DNA of 13,372 nt from the NCBI RefSeq assembly GCF_002632615.1, contig NZ_NITZ01000045.1, positions 1 to 13,372 of the forward strand. The letters are read 5' to 3'. Origin of the DNA: Xenorhabdus miraniensis (GTDB lineage Bacteria; Pseudomonadota; Gammaproteobacteria; Enterobacterales; Enterobacteriaceae). This document shows positions 6,706 to 13,266 of the stretch, piece after piece (position 1 is the stretch's first letter; each line of letters begins with the position of its first letter). Under the pieces are notes generated by a model. It saw only the letters and a list, made by a program, of their open reading frames with translations, ran no database searches and had not been told where the DNA came from. The translations under genes were made by a program, and so were the position numbers.

Positions 6706-7451
6706 TTTGTTGTATATCCACCATCCACAATCAAGTCGATCCCCGTAATAAAGCTAGATTTCTCAGACAAAAGAAAATAGATTGGCTCAGCAATCTCGTT
6801 CGGCATTGCAAGTCTACCCAATAACTGCATTTGTCCTAGCTCAGGATGTTGATTCGCTTCTTCTAGATCGACGTTGAACTCTTCTCCTATGTAATAGGCA
6901 TTATTCTTAGTCCATGTAGTTCCGGGACTAATAGAATTAACACGTATTCCACTACTACCTAGCTCCAAGGCCATTGCTCTGCTCAATGCTGAAACCGCAG
7001 CCTTTGAGGCCGAATAAGTACCATACCCTTTTTGAGCAATATGAGCAGAGATTGACGACATATTTACAATTGATGCACCTGTTCCCATCAGGTTCCTTAG
7101 CTCAGTAACAATTACCGAATATGCCGCTGGGCCGCCAATCACCGAGCGCTCCCACGCTTCGAAATCACGGGAAAAAGTTTCAAAGTATACATCAGCAGCT
7201 ATATTTGCAATTCCGTCTAGCTGCTCGCATTTTTCACGAACTATCCTGGTTGCATTCCTAATCGAGCTAATGTCAGTGATATCACAGCAGACCTTTATTA
7301 CATTAGGATGCTGCTCAATTAGGATTTCGTCGTAGCTTTTATCAAAGGCTATTAGTCTGTGCCCCTTGCTGACTATTAAATCAGCAATAGCCCGACCAAT
7401 CCCTTCGTTTGCACCAACTACAAGGTATGTTTTAATTGTTTCGTTACACAT
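6702..7451 (-). CDS. Short-chain dehydrogenase/reductase (classical, FabG-like)
   Basis: The chosen start is the ATG at 7451, giving 249 residues (MCNETIKTYLVVGANEGIG); the frame is open further upstream, but that part lies within the preceding gene. The NAD(P)-binding glycine motif GANEGIG (13-19), catalytic serine around 132-133 (MSSIS) and YSASK (Tyr146, Lys150) are present. The usual NNAG is changed to NIAA (83-86). The acidic residue in IAFDKS (Asp37) at the end of beta-2 suggests NAD rather than NADP. The C-terminus VDGGYTTK is typical. It overlaps the upstream histidine-phosphatase gene by 8 nt and the downstream kinase gene by 4 nt. All catalytic residues are intact. Confidence 0.88.
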   Translation of the reverse strand: MCNETIKTYLVVGANEGIGRAIADLIVSKGHRLIAFDKSYDEILIEQHPNVIKVCCDITDISSIRNATRIVREKCEQLDGIANIAADVYFETFSRDFEAWERSVIGGPAAYSVIVTELRNLMGTGASIVNMSSISAHIAQKGYGTYSASKAAVSALSRAMALELGSSGIRVNSISPGTTWTKNNAYYIGEEFNVDLEEANQHPELGQMQLLGRLAMPNEIAEPIYFLLSEKSSFITGIDLIVDGGYTTK

Positions 7452-8052
7452 TGAGATAAGCCAACGTTCTATTCTTAAATAAATAATCCTCAACGAGAAC
7501 TGTGTATTTCCCTTGCTCAAATCGGTATGAAACATACCCACTACTGTCAAGCTTGAGTTTCTGGAATGCGGCAATAACAAAGGAAGCAGAGAAGCCATGA
7601 GTTACTACAGCAATCGACGAATCGCTTTTTTCGTAAACATCTTGGATAAAACTTTCTACACGGGTAAAAAGCTCGCCCCTTGACTCAGCCCCTTCACATA
7701 TCCTATGGTTTTCTCGGTCTCCTGTCGGAGATGCTGGAACAATGAGTTTATTGTGTTCATCCTGGTCCATTCCTTCATGTTTCCCAAATGACATTTCACG
7801 CAATCGCGAATCAAACACTATAGGTAGCTGTGTTCCTGAAAAAATCTCATTTGATGTCTGCTGGCAACGTTTTAAGTCCGAAGAATAGACTTTTGTGATA
7901 TCATCGATAGCACCTGAATCCACCAGTTTTTTCTTTACCAGTCGTGCCTGTTCAAGCCCTTTTTCAGTGAGGCTAGAGTCAAACCAGCCTCCAACACGTT
8001 TATTCACACCATGGGTAGCTTCACCGTGCGTAATTAAGTATATTTTCTTCAT
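7444..8052 (-). CDS. Histidine-phosphatase-superfamily protein with altered RHG motif
   Basis: 202 residues from the ATG at 8052, with AAGG at 8057-8060 as ribosome-binding site; a GTG at 8058 in the same frame is a weaker alternative. The fold is that of the phosphoglycerate-mutase/histidine-phosphatase family: nucleophile region LITHGEATH (His9), SSDLKRCQQT (Arg62), acid LREMSFGKHEG (Glu86) and second histidine VVTHGFS (His152). The canonical Arg of the RHG motif is Thr8, which removes one phosphate-binding arginine. The enzyme may therefore have low or altered activity. The role is inferred to be dephosphorylation of a pathway intermediate. It starts 7 nt after the methionine adenosyltransferase stop. 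Confidence 0.82.
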   Translation of the reverse strand: MKKIYLITHGEATHGVNKRVGGWFDSSLTEKGLEQARLVKKKLVDSGAIDDITKVYSSDLKRCQQTSNEIFSGTQLPIVFDSRLREMSFGKHEGMDQDEHNKLIVPASPTGDRENHRICEGAESRGELFTRVESFIQDVYEKSDSSIAVVTHGFSASFVIAAFQKLKLDSSGYVSYRFEQGKYTVLVEDYLFKNRTLAYLNV

Positions 8053-8059
8053 GTTCACC

Positions 8060-9269
8060 TTAACACATAGTTACATTCGTGGTCACAAAATCATTAATGT
8101 AGTTGCTAATGTTAGAAAGCTCAGTCTCGATCAATTTCTTGACAGCATTGTTGTCAACAGGAATAGAATCCATAATTACAAGAACATCATCTGGCTTCTT
8201 TAGTGGACTACCTTTATAGGTTTGGATATGAACTTGACAAGGTGAGCCAAGCTCTTGATAGATCTGGTTCGCCAACTTATGACAGAAGTAGCCATAAATC
8301 TTCCCAGTGTGGTCTATCGGATTTTTCCCACAAGGTGCTTCAATGCTCATCGGGCGCATCGGTGTTATCAGGCCATTTAGGCGATTCCCGCGCCCGACAA
8401 CTCCTACATCACCTGTATCTGCAGCAGAGCCTAATGCAGTCAAGTACGGTTCTCCAGCACGGTCCTGAGGATTTATATCTAGTTCAAATCGATTCCCATC
8501 TAAATCAGAGAAATTCCTAGTTATTTCCTTATGAAGAATTTCTGCGATAGAACTCTTTCTTTCTAAATAATGAGTCCTGGATCGAATACTTGCCGCAAGG
8601 AACGGTAGATTGACAATGACTCTATATTCCTGCTCTTTACGCGAACCAAAGACCTTTATGTCAACCAGTGTCGGGATGCTTTGCCTTGAAATCAGCGCTA
8701 GTTAGATACTTTTCTACAAATAAAACAATGCCTTCCAAAATACTATATGGAGCGTAGCCAGAGATTAAGTTACAATCATTTGACACAAGCTCAGAAACGT
8801 CACTAATACTTGGTAACTGGCTCTCAGATTCTGGTTGATAGCGATTAGCCTTCCTGCCTGCTCCCTGATAGTCGACCAACTTGTTTTCAATGACTAAGTG
8901 CAGCTCAGAGTCAAAGCCAGTAAGATATTTACCCAATATTTCTGAACAGGCTTCCTGCAAAATCTGTTTCACGGGAATGTTGTATGACCCAACTTTGTTA
9001 GTTACTTTCCCAGCAAACACTACAGTGTAAGGTTTTAAAACCTTGCCAACTCCATACGAAATATCAGACTCACCACCAATAATCATTACTTTGTCAAACC
9101 AATGGTTTGCGACCTTTCCAAATTTCGAAATACAGTACTTCGAATACTTATGTGATGCTGTCTCTGCAATGTAGTCTGATAGAGTATCAGGATGGCCAAC
9201 GCCCTTACGTTCAACAAACTCATGATGACAAGCATCACTTTTAGAGCTTTTCTTTAAAACAATATTCAT
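8060..9269 (-). pseudogene. Archaeal-type methionine adenosyltransferase, broken by one frameshift
   Basis: The first part (9269-8661) reads MNIVLKKSS ... HEFVERKGVGHPDTLSDYIA, the substrate-binding N-terminus of the archaeal-type AdoMet synthetase family, and stops at TGA 8661-8663 after KHPDTG. In the neighbouring frame coding resumes at once: DIKVFGSRKEQEYRVIVNLP, then [20 protein letters not shown], then [16 protein letters not shown], to TAA at 8060. Together they make about 402 residues, the full family length, with one surplus base near 8663 (or two missing). The enzyme makes S-adenosylmethionine from methionine and ATP. Bacteria already have the unrelated-in-sequence MetK, so an archaeal-type copy inside an operon suggests a dedicated SAM supply. 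The start is 1 nt beyond the stop of the APH-like gene. A sequencing error would restore a complete gene. Confidence 0.85.
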
Positions 9270-9270
9270 A

Positions 9271-10152
9271 CTATTTATTAAGTAACCTACTTGTTAGATT
9301 CATGTTTGAGCGAAACGCTCCCCAAAAATGTGCTACCCACCCTATATACCAGTGGAGTAGATTGTCATTTTCCTTAACCTTTGCAACCTGCTGCACACTC
9401 GGAATAAAATACGTTGCACCTACCAAAAAGATTAGTTTTAGCTGCTCAGCTGTAAAACGTTTCAAAAAATGCCTTATGTACTCATTGCTTAGCACAGTAG
9501 ATAACTCAAAATTACCCCGTCCTACTTTGCAGAGCTGCCAATATGACTTTCCTATGTCATAGGGAAAACTACCTGCCTTCACCTCATCCCAGTCTATGAC
9601 CGAAACAAGTTTTCCCTCACTAAAAACTAAGTTTTGACTCTGAATGTCTCCGTGAATAATGTGGGGGTTTATCGACAATAGACTGCTAAGTTCACAACTT
9701 TTGTCCTGCAAGTAATTCAAGAGGTTTTCTATAAGTTCCCTTGCGACTAAATTAGACAGCTTTGGATGCTCCACTATACTTAATTCCGATATGTAATCTC
9801 CTACATTACAAACGTTGACTGCACTGCTGTGCGGAGACATTACGTCCACCTTCAACAACTCGTCAAATAGACCTAAGCATTCCTCAAGATGATTGGTACT
9901 AAAATTATAGTGATCTCCATCAACATACTTCCGTGTAACGAATCTATTACCTGTCGTGGAGTACTCCAAAATTGGTGAATACTTTCTCTTAAAGTAACCA
10001 CTTCTGGTTAGATATTTGTCGAACAAAATTAACCGTTCTATTGACTCATTTTCTACATGACCACCAAAAACCTTTTTGTGGTGAAAACCAGTTTTCACAG
10101 CAATCTTGAAGTTTTTGTTCCCACTATTCGTGCGAATTTCACTTTGACACAT
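9271..10152 (-). CDS. APH/choline-kinase-fold phosphotransferase
   Basis: The 293-residue protein has a kinase C-lobe with HGDIQSQN (catalytic Asp169, Asn174) and VIDWD (Asp187 and Asp189), the Brenner and DxD motifs of the APH family. The N-lobe lysine is probably within KIAVKT or RKY. This family phosphorylates small hydroxylated molecules (aminoglycosides, choline, homoserine, methylthioribose) or acts as a protein-kinase-like enzyme. The ATG at 10152 overlaps the preceding SDR gene by 14 nt, and the stop is one base before the methionine adenosyltransferase start. A resistance function cannot be excluded, but the operon context points to metabolite phosphorylation. Intact. Confidence 0.82.
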   Translation of the reverse strand: MCQSEIRTNSGNKNFKIAVKTGFHHKKVFGGHVENESIERLILFDKYLTRSGYFKRKYSPILEYSTTGNRFVTRKYVDGDHYNFSTNHLEECLGLFDELLKVDVMSPHSSAVNVCNVGDYISELSIVEHPKLSNLVARELIENLLNYLQDKSCELSSLLSINPHIIHGDIQSQNLVFSEGKLVSVIDWDEVKAGSFPYDIGKSYWQLCKVGRGNFELSTVLSNEYIRHFLKRFTAEQLKLIFLVGATYFIPSVQQVAKVKENDNLLHWYIGWVAHFWGAFRSNMNLTSRLLNK

Positions 10153-10855
10153 AGGACAATTCTTTACCCTCTCGATAGAAACAACCGTTCTTTAAATCAC
10201 CAAAGTTTGTTATCGTGGCAACCAGACTCTTTGAAGCCGCAACGACAGACTTTCCTCTGCGTCCCATATCAGTACAAACTAGTCCTGGACAATAAGATAT
10301 CGCCTTTACATTGTTGGTGCTTTCCGAGTTTATCTTTTGTGCAAGATAGATTGTGATTCCATTGAGAGCCAGCTTCGAAGTACGGTAGAAGTTTCCAAAT
10401 TCATATCTTGGGGTTTCTAACCGCCCCAGTCCACTGGTTATATTCACAATCAACCCCTTATCATTAACTAACATGTTCTCCAGAATGTGATTAGCCAAGA
10501 AAAAAGGACTAATTAGGTTTACATTTAGCGTTGTCTGAAACATAGCTGGAGAATTCACCTCCGAGTTCTTCACTGCAGGATTGTCCAAATAAACACCTGC
10601 ATTGTTGATCAACAGATCTATTTCAAGAGGTAGCTTATCTAAGTTTGAGACGACATCTTCTGGTTTAGATAGGTCAACTGCTAAGCCGCCTCCATAAGTG
10701 TAGCGGCTCGCAATCAACTTTTGTCGACCCACACTAAGTGAAAATGAAATTTCCCCCCCACTACTGCACTTGGCGTCCCACTTGGGTCTACCCCAAGAAG
10801 ACAATCCGATGAGACAGATTTTGTGTCTTATTAGGGTTGTTTTTGTCTCATCCAC
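10139..10855 (-). CDS. Short-chain dehydrogenase/reductase with degenerate N-terminus
   Basis: The 238-residue frame has a normal SDR core: INNAGVY (84-87 NNAG), NITSG (Ser141), FYRTSK (Tyr157, Lys161) and CPGLVCTDM. The N-terminus is odd. Instead of TGxxxGIG it has KICLIGLSSWGRPKWD, and the first codons run into the recombinase-site repeats at 10809-10851. The start codon at 10855 lacks a good ribosome-binding site. Either the cofactor motif has decayed by small indels or the true 5' end was lost at the resolvase-side boundary. It is the first gene of the minus-strand operon, so the native promoter may also be lost. Catalytic residues remain, but cofactor binding is doubtful. Confidence 0.7.
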   Translation of the reverse strand: MDETKTTLIRHKICLIGLSSWGRPKWDAKCSSGGEISFSLSVGRQKLIASRYTYGGGLAVDLSKPEDVVSNLDKLPLEIDLLINNAGVYLDNPAVKNSEVNSPAMFQTTLNVNLISPFFLANHILENMLVNDKGLIVNITSGLGRLETPRYEFGNFYRTSKLALNGITIYLAQKINSESTNNVKAISYCPGLVCTDMGRRGKSVVAASKSLVATITNFGDLKNGCFYREGKELSYVSK

Positions 10856-10891
10856 ATGCTACGTTTCATTCATCTAAAGATAAATGAGACA
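10809..10891. promoter_or_regulatory. Putative resolution (res) site of the adjacent serine resolvase
   Basis: The octamer ATGAGACA occurs at 10809-10816 and 10884-10891. Its reverse complement TGTCTCAT is at 10844-10851, and a one-mismatch copy TGTCTTAT is at 10824-10831. They form two dyads, a 23-bp one (10809-10831) and a 48-bp one (10844-10891), immediately before the resolvase ATG at 10903. Paired inverted half-sites of different spacing just upstream of the gene are the usual layout of res sites, which also let the protein repress itself. No cleavage dinucleotide was identified. Confidence 0.45.
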
Positions 10892-10902
10892 CTTTCCCCA
10901 TT

Positions 10903-11463
10903 ATGGCACTTTATGGCTATGCCCGCGTATCAACTAATGATCAGGATCTCGCCCTACAGTCACAAATGCTTCGTGCTGCCGGCTGTGAAATCATCCGAGC
11001 CGAAAAAGCCAGCGGAACCAGACGGGATGGGCGGAATGAACTGCAATTGTTGCTGGATTTTTTGCGTCCGGGCGATACGCTTATTGTCACGCGTATAGAT
11101 CGTCTGGCGCGTAGCATCAAAGACTTGCAGGATATTGTTTATTCCTTAAATCAGCGGGGAATTACCCTTAAGGCGACAGAGCAACCTGTCGATACACGCA
11201 CGGCCGCCGGAAAAGCCTTCCTCGATATGCTGGGTGTCTTCGCTGAATTTGAAACCAACCTTCGCCGTGAGCGTCAGCTGGAAGGGATTGCGGCGGCAAA
11301 AGCGCGTGGCGTGTACCGTGGACGGAAATCATCCATTGATCCTGCAGAAGTATACCGCCTGTATGTGATTGAAAAAATGGGGGCCACGGCGATTGCCCGT
11401 CAACTCGGTATCGGCCGGGCCTCAGTTTATCGTGTGTTAGATAACTATGGGCAGCCGGCGTAA
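10903..11463 (+). CDS. Serine resolvase/invertase (Tn3 resolvase type)
   Basis: 186 residues. The catalytic domain has YARVST with Ser10 and Arg8, and TRIDRLARS with Asp66, Arg67 and Arg70. The long E helix follows (FAEFETNLRRERQLEGIAAA), and the C-terminal helix-turn-helix is GATAIARQLGIGRASVYRVL (160-179). This is the standard length and order for small serine resolvases that resolve cointegrates of replicative transposons or multimers. Its last codons overlap the start of the next gene by 17 nt. It is GC-rich relative to the operon on its left, so the compositional break lies between 10810 and 10900. Intact. Confidence 0.93.
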   Translation: MALYGYARVSTNDQDLALQSQMLRAAGCEIIRAEKASGTRRDGRNELQLLLDFLRPGDTLIVTRIDRLARSIKDLQDIVYSLNQRGITLKATEQPVDTRTAAGKAFLDMLGVFAEFETNLRRERQLEGIAAAKARGVYRGRKSSIDPAEVYRLYVIEKMGATAIARQLGIGRASVYRVLDNYGQPA

Positions 11464-12640
11464 ATCCATTCCTGTCGACTCCTTGTTGCAATTACGGCAA
11501 CGGCTAGACCGCCTGCCGCCCAAAAGCCCGGAACGAGCAACACAAATTGCGGCGATCGCGCAGCTGTACAGCGTTTCCGTTACCACGGTTTACCGGGCGC
11601 TTCACTTTGCTCTTAAGCCACGCTCGGTTCACCGGTGCGACCATGGTATTCCCCGCGTCCTGCCCCAACCTGAGTTAGAACATTATTGCGAGCTGATCGC
11701 AGCCTTAAAATTGCGTACTACCAATAAATCCGGTCGTCACTTGTCAACCGAACGTACCATCCAGTTGCTTGAAGAATATGGTGTGCAAACAGAGCAAGGG
11801 GTTGTTCCGATGTTTCGTGAACAACCCAAGCCTTGGCTGCTTGAGCTCCAGGAAGAAATGGAGAAAAGAATGGAGCGTGAACGCGCTTACAGTGCTCGTT
11901 TCCGTGAGAAAATTGAGAAGGTATGGAACGAGTGTTTGCCGTTCTCCAGTCATGTGACTGAGCCAATGCGTCTGTACTTCAAAAACCGCGAGCTCCTGTT
12001 TAAGGTTGATGAAGTAGAAAAATCAGACAGCCTGCGGTTCAATCCGGCTATGTCCTACTATGACGAAGATGGCAACGAAGTTGGGAAATTCCCGACTATC
12101 GTGTGCGCTATCCGAGATATAGAGGGCAATCTGGTAACGCTCCACCGCATCTATCTCACCCAAAACGGTAAGAAAGCCAAGGTCGGCAACGCCAAGAAAA
12201 TGGTGCCCATTCCGGAAGGTCTGGACGTCAATGGCGCGGCCATCCGCCTCGGTGAACCGACTGAGGGTATCCTGGGGGTTGCAGAAGGGTTGGAAACAGC
12301 TCTTTCCGCTTATCGGGTCACTCAAATCCCGGTTTGGTCAACGGTCAATGCGACCCTGATGGAGTCCTTTGAGGTTCCGGAAGGTGTTCATACCGTACTG
12401 ATCTGGGCTGACAAAGATAAGTCTGTGACTGGTGAAAAGTCAGCAAATATGCTGAAAGCCAAGTTGGAGAAGCGCGGCACTCGTGTGTACGTTCTGCTGC
12501 CTAAACTCCCGATCCCTCCCAGAGCGAAAGGAATTGACTGGAATGATGTCCTGATGAGTCAGGGGAGCCTTGGTTTCCCGAATGCTCGCTACCTGCGCGA
12601 TTTCATTGCGAGAAGGAGAGCTGAGTATGACCGTCATTGA
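11447..12640 (+). CDS. In-frame chimera: transposase N-terminal HTH region joined to a Toprim (primase-like) protein
   Basis: 397 residues. The first 115-120 (MGSRRKSIPVDSLLQLRQRL; VSVTTVYRALHF; TTNKSGRHLSTERTIQLLEE) look like the helix-turn-helix N-terminus of an integrase-type (rve/DDE) transposase whose gene overlaps a resolvase gene. The catalytic core expected next is absent. From about residue 122 (base ~11810) the protein changes to a charged coiled coil (WLLELQEEMEKRMERERAY) and a Toprim-containing module related to plasmid/ICE DUF7146-type primase-like proteins: GVAEGLETALSAY (catalytic Glu), WADKDKS (DxD, ~318-320) and GIDWNDVL. Only the C-terminal part of such a protein is present, without its zinc-finger/primase N-terminus. 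The reading frame stays open through the join, but function is doubtful. Confidence 0.75.
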   Translation: MGSRRKSIPVDSLLQLRQRLDRLPPKSPERATQIAAIAQLYSVSVTTVYRALHFALKPRSVHRCDHGIPRVLPQPELEHYCELIAALKLRTTNKSGRHLSTERTIQLLEEYGVQTEQGVVPMFREQPKPWLLELQEEMEKRMERERAYSARFREKIEKVWNECLPFSSHVTEPMRLYFKNRELLFKVDEVEKSDSLRFNPAMSYYDEDGNEVGKFPTIVCAIRDIEGNLVTLHRIYLTQNGKKAKVGNAKKMVPIPEGLDVNGAAIRLGEPTEGILGVAEGLETALSAYRVTQIPVWSTVNATLMESFEVPEGVHTVLIWADKDKSVTGEKSANMLKAKLEKRGTRVYVLLPKLPIPPRAKGIDWNDVLMSQGSLGFPNARYLRDFIARRRAEYDRH

Positions 12641-12722
12641 TGTCTCAAAGGTCGATACTACGCCTGAAAATGACCTCGGTGTGCCCCTTATCACCCCCTG
12701 TGGAGTGGGAGGGGTGCTCTGA
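12627..12722 (+). CDS. Truncated downstream partner of the Toprim gene
   Basis: An ATG at 12627 overlaps the end of the Toprim gene by 14 nt and is preceded by AGAAGGAG at 12610-12617, a strong ribosome-binding site. It opens a 31-codon frame (MTVIDVSKVDTTPENDLGVP ...) that runs into hairpin-rich sequence and stops at 12720-12722. The good ribosome-binding site suggests this is the genuine 5' end of the next gene in the donor plasmid operon, cut by a later rearrangement near 12680. The family is unknown. Confidence 0.45.
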   Translation: MTVIDVSKVDTTPENDLGVPLITPCGVGGVL

Positions 12723-12806
12723 GGCCTACGTTGAGCTTATGTGGTCTCAGTATCTGATGCACGGCTAGAAAATGATGGTGACGGCCTCCTTTGTAAGAAG
12801 GGAGCC
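12681..12806 (+). other. Hairpin-rich segment, possible structured RNA or element end
   Basis: Three stem-loops follow one another: CACCCC (12692-12697) with GGGGTG (12711-12716); CTGAGGCC (12719-12726) with GGTCTCAG (12743-12750, one G-T pair); and GGCCTCCTT (12783-12791) with AAGGGAGCC (12798-12806, one mismatch). Coding potential ends here. Such a series could be a structured RNA, the end of a transposon with an RNA-coding terminus, or a degraded regulatory region. I do not recognise the family. Confidence 0.3.
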
Positions 12807-13022
12807 TATCTAATACTACAGCCGTAGCCCATATTGTGTCATTATAACTTTCTTCTCTTCCTCAAAATAAAGGGTGGTGCCACATTCCATCACCTGCCAA
12901 AATTTGAGAACAAGAACTGCTGACATTACATGCCCATCTACCTGTGGGATGTCAAATTCGAATTGTTAAAAGTAGCCCCTTGAACAGGGGCATTTAATCC
13001 ATTTTTTATTATAGGTGTCAAT
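12723..13022. other. 300-bp non-coding stretch
   Basis: No convincing open frame lies here on either strand. It begins within the hairpin series described above. It then holds an AT-rich, unremarkable middle (about 12810-12960) and a stem-loop at 12975-12991 just ahead of the small Cys-rich gene. No tRNA, CRISPR repeat or recognisable IS end was found. Confidence 0.5.
12975..13007 (+). terminator. Stem-loop with distal T-run, possible terminator
   Basis: GCCCCT (12975-12980) pairs with AGGGGC (12986-12991) around the loop TGAAC. A T6 tract follows only 10 bases later (13002-13007), further away than in a classic Rho-independent terminator. As it sits 31 bases before an ATG, it could instead be a leader hairpin for that gene. 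Confidence 0.35.
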
Positions 13023-13266
13023 ATGGCAAGGGTAATAACATACAAAGATGATAATTTAGAACACTTACCAGCTGGTTGGCTGAGTGGTTTAGTAACGTTG
13101 TGTGGGCTGTCTGATTTTTCAGAGGGGGATGATGGAGGTGATATGAATGAGATTCATGAAGGTATTGTAACATGTGATGTTTGTCGTGATATGGCTAGAT
13201 ATGGCTAGGGTCATTTTTTGCTCGGTACAACCTGACGAAATAGAGGAAAATGAAGAACATGAGTAA
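13023..13266 (+). pseudogene. Small Cys-rich, zinc-ribbon-like phage/plasmid protein, frameshifted by a 10-bp duplication
   Basis: The ATG at 13023 follows AGGTG at 13013-13017. As it stands the frame gives 61 residues (MARVITYKDDNLEHLPAGWL ... TCDVCRDMARYG). The decamer ATATGGCTAG occurs twice in tandem at 13189-13208. Removing one copy extends the frame to TAA at 13264-13266, giving 77 residues that end MARVIFCSVQPDEIEENEEH-E. The cysteines Cys27 (LCG), Cys51/Cys54 (TCDVC) and Cys63 (IFC) could bind one zinc. Small proteins with LCG...TCxxC spacing are common in phages and plasmids, but I do not know this one's role. The acidic tail is notable. The duplication is recent, as both copies are identical. 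Confidence 0.5.

Noticed and set aside
9271..10152. Aminoglycoside resistance gene
   Set aside because: Only the general APH fold motifs are present; translational coupling with metabolic genes makes resistance less likely, so no resistance name was assigned.
12751..12780. CTGATG ... GAAAA resembling a hammerhead ribozyme core
   Set aside because: The strict CUGANGA box is not met and no closing stem II is present, so this is chance similarity.
12723..13022. CRISPR array, tRNA or group II intron domain in the non-coding stretch
   Set aside because: No regularly spaced repeats, no cloverleaf with CCA/TTC signatures, and no domain V-type hairpin were seen.
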